Assembly (NCBI GenBank): GCA_020723965.1
Contig: DYHW01000008.1
Location: forward strand, 16,343-80,342
From: Melioribacter sp.
Lineage (GTDB): Bacteria; Bacteroidota; Ignavibacteria; Ignavibacteriales; Melioribacteraceae
Length of the DNA: 64,000 nt
Direction of reading: 5' to 3'
Below the pieces are notes generated by a model. The model ran no database searches, was not told the DNA's origin, and saw nothing but the letters and a program-made list of their open reading frames with translations. The translations under genes and the position numbers were made by a program. Shown here in pieces: positions 36,111 to 44,820 of this stretch (its first letter is position 1; each line of letters opens with the position of its first letter).

Positions 36111-36829
36111 TGGAAATTTGGACAGGTTTTTTAGTTGGTCTATTAGGAAGTTTACACTGCGTTGGAATGTGCGGACCAATTGCTTTAGCGCTTCCGGTTT
36201 TTGAGGAATCAAAATTCAAAATCTTTGCGGGAAGATTTCTCTATAATTTCGGCAGGATAATTACTTACTCAATTATGGGCGCATTGTTCGGCTTTTTCGG
36301 AAGCAGAATAGTTTTGTACGGGCTGCAGCAGGATCTGTCAATTGCATTCGGCGCGGCTATTCTGTTTTATGTTTTGGTCCCAAGAAAAATCAAAGTAAAA
36401 GTTTCTGAATTCTATTTTTATAAAAAGATTGTCAACTTTATAAAAAAGAATTTTAATAAACTCATCTCTAAAAAATCTAACAGTTCGCTTTTTACAATTG
36501 GATTGCTTAACGGAATTTTGCCGTGCGGATTTGTTTATGTAGGAATTGCGGGCGCCGTATCTACTGGCAGTTCCATTTCCGGCGCTTTATATATGGCTCT
36601 CTTTGGGCTTGGAACTTTTCCTATAATGTTTGCAACTGCAGTTTTAGGCAGAGTTATCAGTTTTAATTTAAGAAGAAGGATCAATAAACTAATTCCGGCT
36701 TTTGCTGCTATTCTTGCGGTTCTTTTCATTTTACGCGGATTGAATCTCGGTATTCCATTTCTTAGTCCTAAATTTTCAGAACCAACTGCACAAACCAAAG
36801 TTCCCCCTTTGCCGGATTGCTGTGAATAA
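36110..36829 (+). CDS. TauE/SafE-like (DsbD_2) membrane protein of the cbb3 cluster
   Basis: From the ATG at 36110, which shares its A with the ccoH stop, the protein has 239 residues and about six membrane helices. The start reads GFLVGLLGSLHCVGMCGPIALAL and a second repeat has GLLNGILPCGFVY. This is the inverted-repeat CxxC/PCG pattern of the DsbD-related sulfite-exporter-like family that often ends cbb3 loci. A role in copper or thiol supply for oxidase assembly is likely but unproven. The tail ends in DCCE. Confidence 0.85.
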   Translation: MEIWTGFLVGLLGSLHCVGMCGPIALALPVFEESKFKIFAGRFLYNFGRIITYSIMGALFGFFGSRIVLYGLQQDLSIAFGAAILFYVLVPRKIKVKVSEFYFYKKIVNFIKKNFNKLISKKSNSSLFTIGLLNGILPCGFVYVGIAGAVSTGSSISGALYMALFGLGTFPIMFATAVLGRVISFNLRRRINKLIPAFAAILAVLFILRGLNLGIPFLSPKFSEPTAQTKVPPLPDCCE

Positions 36830-36940
36830 TTCGAGTTTCTTGACCCGACTTGCGCTGTATCAAGTCAATATAATTTCATTCGACTCTTACTTATATTTTT
36901 TTAAATTTCCCTTAAGAATTTCTTTAACGAAAGGAAGACG

Positions 36941-37552
36941 ATGCACAAACATTTCCTAATGAAAGTTGAAGAGTATGTCCGGTTCATTCTCGAAACAAGA
37001 ACTCCTTCTCAGAACGGATATCATAATCTTGCTCACACAAAAGACGTTGTAGAATCTTGCGTCGAAATTGGGATTGGAGAGAAAGTTTCTCCGGACGACT
37101 TAGAGATGATTCAGATTGCCGCATGGTTTCATGATCTGGGTTATATCGAAAAGACAGAAGGGCATGAAGAACTTAGCGCAATGTTTGCAAGCAATTTCTT
37201 GACAGAAGAACATTTCCCGAATGATAGAATAGAAACAGTTATCTGCTGTATTCTTTCAACAAGGGTTCCGCAAAACCCAATGAATAATTTGGAGAAGATT
37301 ATTTGTGATGCTGACTTAAGTCATTTTGGCAGAAAAACATTTTTTGAGTGGAATAATAAATTTAGAGTTGAATACGAACATTACAGTCACCGCAGACTCA
37401 CAGAATATGAATGGATAACCAAGACAATTGATTTTGTAACCCGGCATAACTTCTTTACCGATTATGCCTTGCAAAATTTTTCCACACAGAAGAAAGAAAA
37501 TTTACGTCAACTTCAACTGCAGCTAGAACATGTTTTAGATCAAACAAAATAA
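36941..37552 (+). CDS. HD-domain phosphohydrolase
   Basis: A 203-residue soluble protein with the H...HD...D metal pattern of the HD superfamily: His32 in YHNLAHTKDVV, His64-Asp65 in AAWFHDLGY, and an Asp in IICDADLSHFG near 128. The substrate is probably a nucleotide, but unknown. An AAAGGAAG ribosome-binding site precedes the first ATG. It is followed after 39 bp by a phosphatase gene in the same direction. Confidence 0.82.
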   Translation: MHKHFLMKVEEYVRFILETRTPSQNGYHNLAHTKDVVESCVEIGIGEKVSPDDLEMIQIAAWFHDLGYIEKTEGHEELSAMFASNFLTEEHFPNDRIETVICCILSTRVPQNPMNNLEKIICDADLSHFGRKTFFEWNNKFRVEYEHYSHRRLTEYEWITKTIDFVTRHNFFTDYALQNFSTQKKENLRQLQLQLEHVLDQTK

Positions 37553-37591
37553 AAATACTCAAGCAACTATTGGCAACTAACAACAATCAAA

Positions 37592-38086
37592 ATGAAAACA
37601 CTTTATCTCATTCGTCATGCAAAATCAAGCTGGGATAACACTGAACTTTCAGATTTTGAACGCCCATTGAATAAGCGGGGCAATCGCGATGCCCCTTTTA
37701 TGGCAAATTTGTTAAAAAGTAAAAATATTCAGCCAGATCTATTAGTTAGCAGCAGCTCTCTAAGAGCATACTCTACTGCTGAATATTTTGCTAAAGAATT
37801 CAACTATCCAATTGAAAAGATTAAAACTGATGAACGAATTTATGAAGCTACATCTAAAATTATTGTCGAAGTTATTAAGGAAATAGAAGACTCATTTTCA
37901 ACGGTTTTTCTTTTTGGGCACAATCCAGGTTTATCCAACATTGCTAATATTATTAGCGATAAATTAATTGAACCAATGCCAACATGCTGCGTAGCTGGAT
38001 TCGAATTAAAAGTTAATTCATGGAAAGAATTGGAAAGACACTGCGGAAAACATGTTTTATACGAATATCCGAAGAAACATCCTTAG
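37592..38086 (+). CDS. SixA-like histidine phosphatase
   Basis: A 164-residue protein of the histidine phosphatase (phosphoglycerate mutase-like) superfamily. The N-terminal LIRHAKSSW contains the phosphoryl-accepting His9. A second His lies in LFGHNPGLS near residue 110. The short length and RHAKSSW variant match SixA, a protein phosphohistidine phosphatase. The target in this organism is unknown. Confidence 0.85.
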   Translation: MKTLYLIRHAKSSWDNTELSDFERPLNKRGNRDAPFMANLLKSKNIQPDLLVSSSSLRAYSTAEYFAKEFNYPIEKIKTDERIYEATSKIIVEVIKEIEDSFSTVFLFGHNPGLSNIANIISDKLIEPMPTCCVAGFELKVNSWKELERHCGKHVLYEYPKKHP

Positions 38087-38526
38087 CAGACGCTTTATTA
38101 CTCCGGAAAAAATCAAGAGAAGTTTTAGACAGCTTAAAAGTTTCTTAAAACAAATTCCTAAAACAAACTGAGTTCTTTAATCGTCAGTTAATGAGGAGAT
38201 TAAAAGCTATAGAATTATTCCAGAAATTTGGATACGCAAAAAATTATCTTAATCTTTATAAATACAATTTGAGGGTTAAACCATATACTGATTATAGGGG
38301 AAGTAACAAAATCAATAAAGTAATTCTCCGCTGGCAGTTTGTGATTTAGCACACAACATAAAAATTTGGTCAAAAACACCACAAATTTTTATTAACTTTT
38401 ATCACACGATTATAGGGACGCTTTCCAAAGCTAATGAACGTTTCTTAGAAACTTTTGTATTACTTTTAAACTGTTAAACCAAGAACATATGGCTTGTGTC
38501 AAATGCTCACTAAACAGGAGAGGCAA
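38087..38526. other. 440-bp intergenic region upstream of the PqqD-like operon
   Basis: No annotated family is visible. A 52-codon plus-strand reading frame runs from an ATG at 38191 to TAG at 38349. It encodes a basic peptide rich in Tyr, Lys and Arg but lacks a Shine-Dalgarno. The rest is AT-rich and probably carries the operon promoter; I found no convincing -35/-10 pair. A strong AGGAGAGG site lies at the right end, directly before the PqqD-like gene. Confidence 0.4.
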
Positions 38527-38778
38527 ATGAATAAATACCGTATACCGGAAAATCTTGCCATAAGCGATTCCGGATTTCTTTTTCTCGCTTCAACAGGAGA
38601 AACATTCAGCGTAAATGAAATTGGCAAAGAAATATTAAAAGGAATTCAATTGCATAAAACCGATGAAGAGATTATAAATGATCTACTAAATGATTATGAT
38701 ATTGATAAACAAAGTCTGCAAAAAGATTTTGACGATTTTATTTTACAACTACAAAAAAATAATTTAGCACTTTTATGA
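38527..38778 (+). CDS. PqqD-like (RRE-fold) small protein
   Basis: From the ATG at 38527, chosen because AGGAGAGG lies just upstream, the protein has 83 residues. It shows the PqqD-type pattern: strands with SGFLFLASTGETFSVNEIGKEIL, then helices EEIINDLLNDYDI and a final segment DFDDFILQLQKNNLALL. PqqD domains bind peptide or protein partners of ribosomal-peptide modification enzymes. Here no radical SAM partner is adjacent. It overlaps the ATP-grasp gene by 4 bp, so a direct partnership is likely. Confidence 0.75.
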   Translation: MNKYRIPENLAISDSGFLFLASTGETFSVNEIGKEILKGIQLHKTDEEIINDLLNDYDIDKQSLQKDFDDFILQLQKNNLALL

Positions 38779-39809
38779 ACATAGCTGTTACTGGACTAAA
38801 TGCAACTGATAATCCGGGGCCGGGAGTTCCAGTTATAAGAAGCATTAAAGAGAGCAAAGAATTTAACGGGAAAATTATTGGGTTAGTTTACGATTCGCTC
38901 GAGCCGGGCATCTACATGGAAAACCTCGCTACTAAGTGTTATCAAATCCCTTATCCATCAAGCGGATTAACGCATTTTTATGACCGCCTCGAACTTATTC
39001 ATGAAAAAGAAAAAATTGATCTAATAATTCCTACTTTAGATTCCGAGTTGTATGCGTTCATAAAGCTCGAAGACCAACTAAACAGATTAGGCATCAAGAC
39101 ATTTTTACCAACAATTGAGCAATTGAATATCAGAGGAAAAGATAAGCTCTTTAATTTTTGTAAAGATAACGGAATTAAAGTTCCGCGAAATGTACTTGTA
39201 AATTCAGTTCAAGAACTACAAAAACTTCCGGATGATTTCGATTTTCCTCTTGTTGTTAAAGGAATATTTTATGACGCTCAAATTGTCAATAATATTGAAG
39301 AAGCTGTTTCCGCATTTCAGAAGCTTAGCTACAAATGGGGTTTTCCAATTATCATTCAAGAGCATGTTGCGGGCGATGAATTTAATGTTGTTGCATTAGG
39401 CAACGGAAAAGGATCTTTAACAGGCGCAGTTGCGATGCGTAAACTTTATATCACCGAGAAAGGGAAAGGTTGGGCGGGAGTTACAATCAATGAAAAAAAA
39501 TTGTTTGAAATATCCCGGCTCGTAATCGAAAAAACAAAGTGGCAAAGCGGAATGGAGTTGGAATTTATTAAATCTAAAAATGACAACGAATATTATCTCT
39601 TAGAAATTAATCCAAGATTTCCGGCTTGGGTTTATCTTGCAACTGCCGCAGGGCAAAATCTTCCGTATGCTCTTATTAAGCTTGCTCAAGGAGAAAAAGT
39701 TGAACCGTTCGAAAACTTTACGGCTGGAACAATTTTCGTCCGCAGTTCTTGGGACCTTATTACAAACATCAAAACTTTTGAAAAAATTTCTACGCTTGGA
39801 GAATTGTAA
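38775..39809 (+). CDS. ATP-grasp ligase
   Basis: A 344-residue ATP-grasp protein with a pre-ATP-grasp Rossmann-like N-terminus (MNIAVTGLNA...). The central ATP-binding region includes GKDKLFNFCKDNGIKVP and FPLVVKG. The catalytic metal sites lie in GMELEFI and LLEINPRFPAW. The sequence resembles carbamoyl-phosphate synthase-like or PylC-like ATP-grasps, which join a carboxylate to an amine. The substrates are unknown. It overlaps its neighbours at both ends (4 bp and 1 bp), which suggests a stoichiometric pathway with the following decarboxylase. Confidence 0.82.
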   Translation: MNIAVTGLNATDNPGPGVPVIRSIKESKEFNGKIIGLVYDSLEPGIYMENLATKCYQIPYPSSGLTHFYDRLELIHEKEKIDLIIPTLDSELYAFIKLEDQLNRLGIKTFLPTIEQLNIRGKDKLFNFCKDNGIKVPRNVLVNSVQELQKLPDDFDFPLVVKGIFYDAQIVNNIEEAVSAFQKLSYKWGFPIIIQEHVAGDEFNVVALGNGKGSLTGAVAMRKLYITEKGKGWAGVTINEKKLFEISRLVIEKTKWQSGMELEFIKSKNDNEYYLLEINPRFPAWVYLATAAGQNLPYALIKLAQGEKVEPFENFTAGTIFVRSSWDLITNIKTFEKISTLGEL

Positions 39810-41158
39810 TGAACACAAAGAATAAATATGAACGTCCCGTAATAAATAAATTTTATTCGGGAATGATGAATAAATTCGGGAGCCAAACAATAGCTTCTCC
39901 TTTGAAAGAAATAGAAGGAAAGCGGCTGAACGACCTAACGGATAAGTTTGGTTCTCCACTTTTTGTTTTATCGGAAAAGAAAATTAGACAAAATCAAAAA
40001 TCTGCAATTCGCATTTTCAAAACGCGATATCCAAAAGTTCAGTTTGCGTGGTCATATAAAACTAATTATCTAAATGCGGTTTGTAAAATATTTCACCAAG
40101 AAGGTTCTTGGGCAGAAGTGGTTTCCGAGTTTGAATATGAAAAAGCAAAACTGCTTGGCGTGCGCGGTGAAAATATTATTTACAACGGTCCGGAAAAAAG
40201 CAGGGAAAGTTTAATTACCGCAATTAAAGACAGAGCTAAAATTCACATAGATCATTTTGACGAATTGTATGATCTGATTGAACTGACCGATGAACTTAAA
40301 CTAAAAGCAAGAGTTGCAATCCGCGTAAATATGGATGTTGGCATTTTTCCAAAATGGGACCGCTTCGGATTCAATTTTGAAAACGGCGAAGCTCATCAAG
40401 CCATAAGAAGAATTACTGCGCAGAAAAATTTGGAATTAATTGGATTACACACTCACATCGGTACATATATTACGTATGCAGAAAGTTACAAAGTTGCCGC
40501 TTCTAAGTTGATGAATCTTGCAAATTGGATTTATGATGAATATAAAATAACAATTGACTACATAGATATGGGCGGCGGCTTTGCTTCATTAAATACGCTT
40601 AAAGGGCAGTATTTACCAGCCGAACAGACAGTTCCTTCATTGGATCAATATGCAGATGCAATTGCAAACGGTCTTCTCGAAGTGCGCTACAAAGGGGAAG
40701 AACTTCCAACATTATATCTTGAAACCGGAAGAGCGTTAATTGACGATGCTGCTTATCTTATTTCTACGGTTATTGCAAATAAACGACTTTCAGATGGAAC
40801 GCGCGCTCTAATTATTGATGCGGGCATAAATTTTCTTTTCACAAGTTTTTGGTATAAGCATAAAATATCGCAGGCAACCGAAGCGGACGCTCACACAGAA
40901 AATACCGCAATCTACGGACCGCTTTGCATGAACATTGATTGCATTAACGAAGGAATGAATTTCCCTGCAATGAAAAAAGGAGAAAAGATTGTTATGGAAT
41001 ACGTCGGCGCATATAATATGACGCAGTGGCTTCAGTTCATCAAGATGCGCCCGAACATAATTATGATTATGAATGACGGCTCTATTGAATTAGTTAGAAA
41101 AGCCGAAACGCTGAATTATTTACTTGAACAGGAATTATTACCTTTAAAGCTAACTTGA
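39809..41158 (+). CDS. PLP-dependent decarboxylase (alanine-racemase fold, LysA/ODC-like)
   Basis: A 449-residue fold-type III enzyme. The PLP lysine is K84 in WSYKTNYL. HTHIGTYI near residue 220 stacks on the ring, GGGF holds the phosphate, and ETGRALIDDA replaces the usual EPGR. C-terminal YGPLCMNIDCI and EYVGAYNM carry the substrate and active-site Cys/Tyr region. Family members decarboxylate diaminopimelate, ornithine, arginine or related conjugates. The residues do not single out one substrate. Its place behind an ATP-grasp ligase suggests it acts on a ligated amino acid. Confidence 0.82.
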   Translation: MNTKNKYERPVINKFYSGMMNKFGSQTIASPLKEIEGKRLNDLTDKFGSPLFVLSEKKIRQNQKSAIRIFKTRYPKVQFAWSYKTNYLNAVCKIFHQEGSWAEVVSEFEYEKAKLLGVRGENIIYNGPEKSRESLITAIKDRAKIHIDHFDELYDLIELTDELKLKARVAIRVNMDVGIFPKWDRFGFNFENGEAHQAIRRITAQKNLELIGLHTHIGTYITYAESYKVAASKLMNLANWIYDEYKITIDYIDMGGGFASLNTLKGQYLPAEQTVPSLDQYADAIANGLLEVRYKGEELPTLYLETGRALIDDAAYLISTVIANKRLSDGTRALIIDAGINFLFTSFWYKHKISQATEADAHTENTAIYGPLCMNIDCINEGMNFPAMKKGEKIVMEYVGAYNMTQWLQFIKMRPNIIMIMNDGSIELVRKAETLNYLLEQELLPLKLT

Positions 41159-43302
41159 GTTTGGCGGAAAAATACAGAATGCACTCTTTTATCAATTCAA
41201 TATTATATTCTTACGCTCAGATTTTCTTTTCCAACCGCAGATGGTTCGGAGCTGTTATTCTTTTTGCAACTTTTTTCGAACCGCAAATCGGTTTGGTGGC
41301 ATTATGCGGAGTGATATTATCAAATTCAATAGCGTATTATTTGAAGTTCGATCCTCAGAAAATTGAAAGCGGTTTTTATGGCTTTAACGGAATTTTATTC
41401 GGCGCCGCAGTTTCATTTTTTTTCAAAATGGATTTCACTCTTGCAGTTATAGCCGTCATCTTTATTTTTATTACTTTTTTCATAACTACGGTAATAGAAC
41501 ATTACTTTGCAACAGCATTCAATCTACCCGGCTTAAGTCTCCCATTCATCATTTCTTTTTTCATTTTTATTGTATTTGTAACAAACTACAGTTTCACCTC
41601 GCACAATTATTCTTTCGCACTTTTTGAAGAGACAAAGTATTCCGCGCATTTTTTGGTAAAAGCATACTTTCAATCGTTATCGTTGATTGTGCTTCAGCCA
41701 AATTTTTTAGCCGGCGCGTTGATTGCAATTGCGCTCTTATTTTTTTCGCGCGTTCTATTTGTGTTAAGCATTTTTTCATTCATCGTTAATATTTTGTTTC
41801 TCGAACTGCTTCTTCCGCAAATAAGCGCTAATATTCTTTTGATTACGGGCTTAAACTCCATTTTGACTTCCTTTGCAGTAGGCGGTAGTTTAATTTTACC
41901 ATCGCGTAAAAGTTTTTTCTTCGTATTATTTTCGGTAATGATAATCGTGATACTCACCGGATTTTTCTACCGGCTCTTCTACTTCGCTGCTCTTCCAATA
42001 TTCGTTCTTCCGTTCAATTTTTTTGTTCTGCTCGCAATTTATAGTTTGAAGTTTAGAAAAGACCAAACCGATTTGACGTTACTCTATTTTGCGCCAGGAT
42101 CGCCGGAAGAAAATCTCTATTATCATCTAACAAACAAAGCCCGCTTTGAAAACTATAAATATTACTTTGCTGAACTTCCATTCTTTGGCGAATGGTTTGT
42201 TTCGCAAGGATTTGATGGGGCTTTCACTCACAAAGGCGAATGGAAATATGCTTGGGATTTTGTGGTTGTCGATGAAAACCTATCGGAATTTTCGAACGAA
42301 GGCGAATCGCTTAAAGATTATTATTGTTACAAACTTACCGTAACTGCTCCATTAGACGGAGAAGTTGTTAAAGTTGTCAACGATGTAGAAAACAACAAAT
42401 TAGGACAAATTAATATCGCCAAAAATTGGGGCAACACAGTCATCATCAAACACGATTTTGATTTTTATTCACTACTTTCTCATCTCGAAATAGATTCTAT
42501 AAAAGTTGTAGAAGGGCAGAAAGTAAAGAAAGGAGACGCAATTGCTCTTTGCGGAAACAGCGGAAGATCGCCTTCGCCGCATATTCATTTTCAATTTCAG
42601 CCGACAGATAAACCTGGCGATAAAACAATCCGCTACCCAATAGCCAATTACCTCGAAAAAGTTGAAAACAATTGGCAGTTACGCGGCTTTGATTTTCCGA
42701 AGGAAGCAACCATAATAAAAAACTTAGAAACTAATAAAACTCTAAAAAAAGCATTCGACTTCCAGCTTGGCGAAAAATACAAACTTGAGATTACTCACAA
42801 CAGCAAAACAGAAATTGAAGAATGGGAAGTAAAGATCACAAACGATAATATTTACTACATCGAATCATCTACCGATGATAAAGCAACTTTCTTTATTGCT
42901 AATAAGATTTTGTATTTTACAAATTATAGCGGCAATAAAAAATCGGCATTATATTATTTTTATCTGTTGGCAATACAGATTCCATTCTGTTCAGAAGAAA
43001 CAATTTTTTGGAAAGACCATTATTCAATTGCTAAACTTCCAATAAAGTTTATCAGATATTTTTCAGAATTCTTTTTGATGTTAAACCATTTTATTTCGGC
43101 AACGGGAAAGTTTTCTATTCATACAAAAGAAAATAGCTCTATAATTGTAGCCAATAAGATTGAAATAAAAGGAAGTTCTTTATTTTCGTTTATAAAGAAG
43201 AACTTCGCCGGCCATATTTCTGTTGATAATGAAGGAAATTTAACCGGCTTTGACTTTAGCCAAGAAAACAAAAAATTAGCATATGTAAAATTTATTAACT
43301 AA
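41155..43302 (+). CDS. urea-transporter-like membrane domain fused to M23 metallopeptidase
   Basis: About 715 residues. Residues 1-300 contain some ten hydrophobic segments, with the urea-transporter motif FYGFNGILFGAAVSFFF near 75-91. From about 320 to 500 there is a LytM/M23 domain. Metal ligands are visible as His in FTHKGEWKYAWDF, a catalytic His in LLSHLEI and HIH in SPHIHFQF. The region GQKVKKGDAIALCGNSGRSPSPH is typical. The last 200 residues are beta-rich and unrecognised. The start is uncertain: TTG 41155 overlaps the previous stop, and an ATG at 41176 is also possible. The combination suggests transport or envelope function linked to the operon product. Confidence 0.75.
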   Translation: MSLAEKYRMHSFINSILYSYAQIFFSNRRWFGAVILFATFFEPQIGLVALCGVILSNSIAYYLKFDPQKIESGFYGFNGILFGAAVSFFFKMDFTLAVIAVIFIFITFFITTVIEHYFATAFNLPGLSLPFIISFFIFIVFVTNYSFTSHNYSFALFEETKYSAHFLVKAYFQSLSLIVLQPNFLAGALIAIALLFFSRVLFVLSIFSFIVNILFLELLLPQISANILLITGLNSILTSFAVGGSLILPSRKSFFFVLFSVMIIVILTGFFYRLFYFAALPIFVLPFNFFVLLAIYSLKFRKDQTDLTLLYFAPGSPEENLYYHLTNKARFENYKYYFAELPFFGEWFVSQGFDGAFTHKGEWKYAWDFVVVDENLSEFSNEGESLKDYYCYKLTVTAPLDGEVVKVVNDVENNKLGQINIAKNWGNTVIIKHDFDFYSLLSHLEIDSIKVVEGQKVKKGDAIALCGNSGRSPSPHIHFQFQPTDKPGDKTIRYPIANYLEKVENNWQLRGFDFPKEATIIKNLETNKTLKKAFDFQLGEKYKLEITHNSKTEIEEWEVKITNDNIYYIESSTDDKATFFIANKILYFTNYSGNKKSALYYFYLLAIQIPFCSEETIFWKDHYSIAKLPIKFIRYFSEFFLMLNHFISATGKFSIHTKENSSIIVANKIEIKGSSLFSFIKKNFAGHISVDNEGNLTGFDFSQENKKLAYVKFIN

Positions 43303-43315
43303 TCGGAGAATTAAA

Positions 43316-43951
43316 ATGAAGAAGTATATTTTTATCAGTTCGGGATTTGTAGCGGTTATTTTAGTTTTACTTTCTATTCGGCTCTTTTCTCAAAACCAAT
43401 CCGATAAAGTAAAAGCTTTCAACATTTCTATTCAGTATGAAGTGAAGAACGATTTTCAAAAAGCTATTGCAGAGCTTACTAAAATATATTCGGTTAACGA
43501 ATCGGACTATTTAGTTAACCTTCGTCTTGGATGGCTCTATTACAATTCAAAGAATTATGGCGAATCCAAAAAATATTACGAAAAGTCGCTCGCAATTAAA
43601 AAGAATAACATTGAAGCTATGCTCGGGTTAACTTTGCCGCTTTCTCAATTAGACGAATGGGGAAAAATAGAATCCATTTACAAAGAAATACTTAAAATGG
43701 ATGCGCAAAACTACACAGCAAATTTACGATTAGGGCAGGTTTACTTAAACCAAGCAGATTATTCTAATGCGCAAAAGTATTTGGAAAAGGTTATTGCGCT
43801 TTATCCAAGCGAATATGAGCCGAATTTATCTTTGGGTTGGACTTACTATTATCTCGGCAAGAGGTCTCAAGCGGCAGAGTTGTTTACAAACGCATTAATG
43901 TTAAGCGAAAATGATGAATCGGCGCAATCTGGAATAAAATTGGTTAAATGA
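43316..43951 (+). CDS. TPR-repeat protein with N-terminal membrane anchor
   Basis: A 211-residue protein with an N-terminal hydrophobic segment (residues 5-25), possibly an uncleaved anchor. About four tetratricopeptide repeats follow, for example LVNLRLGWLYYNSKNYGESKKYYEKSL and TANLRLGQVYLNQADYSNAQKYLEKVI, each reading about 34 residues. It likely serves as a periplasmic scaffold for the flanking membrane proteins. It has a CGGAGAA site and overlaps the next gene by 4 bp. Confidence 0.82.
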   Translation: MKKYIFISSGFVAVILVLLSIRLFSQNQSDKVKAFNISIQYEVKNDFQKAIAELTKIYSVNESDYLVNLRLGWLYYNSKNYGESKKYYEKSLAIKKNNIEAMLGLTLPLSQLDEWGKIESIYKEILKMDAQNYTANLRLGQVYLNQADYSNAQKYLEKVIALYPSEYEPNLSLGWTYYYLGKRSQAAELFTNALMLSENDESAQSGIKLVK

Positions 43952-44757
43952 TGAAAAAATTATCTCTTGCTTTGTTATTAGTTTTTGCCGGAATTGGAAA
44001 CGCACAAACTTACACTTATCCATCGGCTTATCTTACAATTGGAGATTATTCAAACAACACGCAATCCATATCGTTTGCTTTTTACAACACGCTTCAGTTT
44101 TCGAAAGAATTTTATCTTGTGAACAATTTGGAAAACCTAATCATTGATAATCCCAAGTGGAAATACGACCAGAAGCATATTGTTTCGCAGGTTATTTATG
44201 ACGATTTGCCTATAACATTAAAATTAGCGTATGGATTTTATTATGGGAAATATAGTACTACTCCATCACGCAATAATTATGAAGACAATATAAATCTTTA
44301 TTCAGCAGATTTTATTGGGAAACTCGGTTCATTTTACTTGGGTGCGTCATATACGCGAACAAATTTGGATGGTTATCTGCACCAGACCGTCAACCAAATA
44401 ACGCCAAGATTTGAAATGCTTTTCGGTGCTAATTTATTTGTATCTGTAAAACCGAGTTACGCTATTCTTGAAGATAAAAGAAAATTATTCTCTGTTTCAG
44501 CTAAAGCTCATTATTATGCCGGTTCCGGAGTTCTATTAAAAGCTGGCGGTTTTTACGGTAAGCGTGCTTATTACTTCGACTCTGATTTGATTACATATTT
44601 TAATCAAAACGAAACACAGAAAAATAATTTTTTTGGACAAGTGGAATATGTAGTTGATCCAAAGTTGAGGGCAATATTATCATTTCAGCAAACTCAGTTT
44701 ACTTCATATTCAATTAGATATTATATCTTGGGTGTTAAATCTTTCTTCTCGCTATAA
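43948..44757 (+). CDS. outer-membrane beta-barrel protein (YaiO-like)
   Basis: A 269-residue protein with a Sec signal peptide (KKLSLALLLVFAGIGNAQ, cleavage near 20). The rest alternates polar and aromatic residues in short strands and ends in a terminal Phe-Ser-Leu segment typical of barrels. The pairing with a TPR protein and the pattern recall the YaiO family, in which TPR and barrel are often linked. It ends the six-gene operon. No strong plus-strand terminator follows. Confidence 0.68.
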   Translation: MMKKLSLALLLVFAGIGNAQTYTYPSAYLTIGDYSNNTQSISFAFYNTLQFSKEFYLVNNLENLIIDNPKWKYDQKHIVSQVIYDDLPITLKLAYGFYYGKYSTTPSRNNYEDNINLYSADFIGKLGSFYLGASYTRTNLDGYLHQTVNQITPRFEMLFGANLFVSVKPSYAILEDKRKLFSVSAKAHYYAGSGVLLKAGGFYGKRAYYFDSDLITYFNQNETQKNNFFGQVEYVVDPKLRAILSFQQTQFTSYSIRYYILGVKSFFSL

Positions 44758-44794
44758 TTATTTTTCATAAAATCCGACTGTTTAAAAACAGAAA

Positions 44795-44817
44795 ACCCCG
44801 CATTTGCACTGTGGGGT
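44795..44817 (-). terminator. terminator hairpin facing the minus strand, beyond tRNA remnant
   Basis: ACCCC at 44795-44799 pairs with GGGGT at 44813-44817, extended by a G-U and a C-G pair. On the minus strand the stem is followed by TTTTCTGTTTTT, the order expected for termination of the truncated tRNA gene lying just upstream on that strand. Confidence 0.6.
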
Positions 44818-44820
44818 CTA

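Noticed and set aside
38325..38350. Possible sigma54 promoter (TGGCA...GC) before the PqqD-like operon
   Set aside because: The GG to GC spacing is 14 bases, not the required 10, and the -12 element is incomplete.
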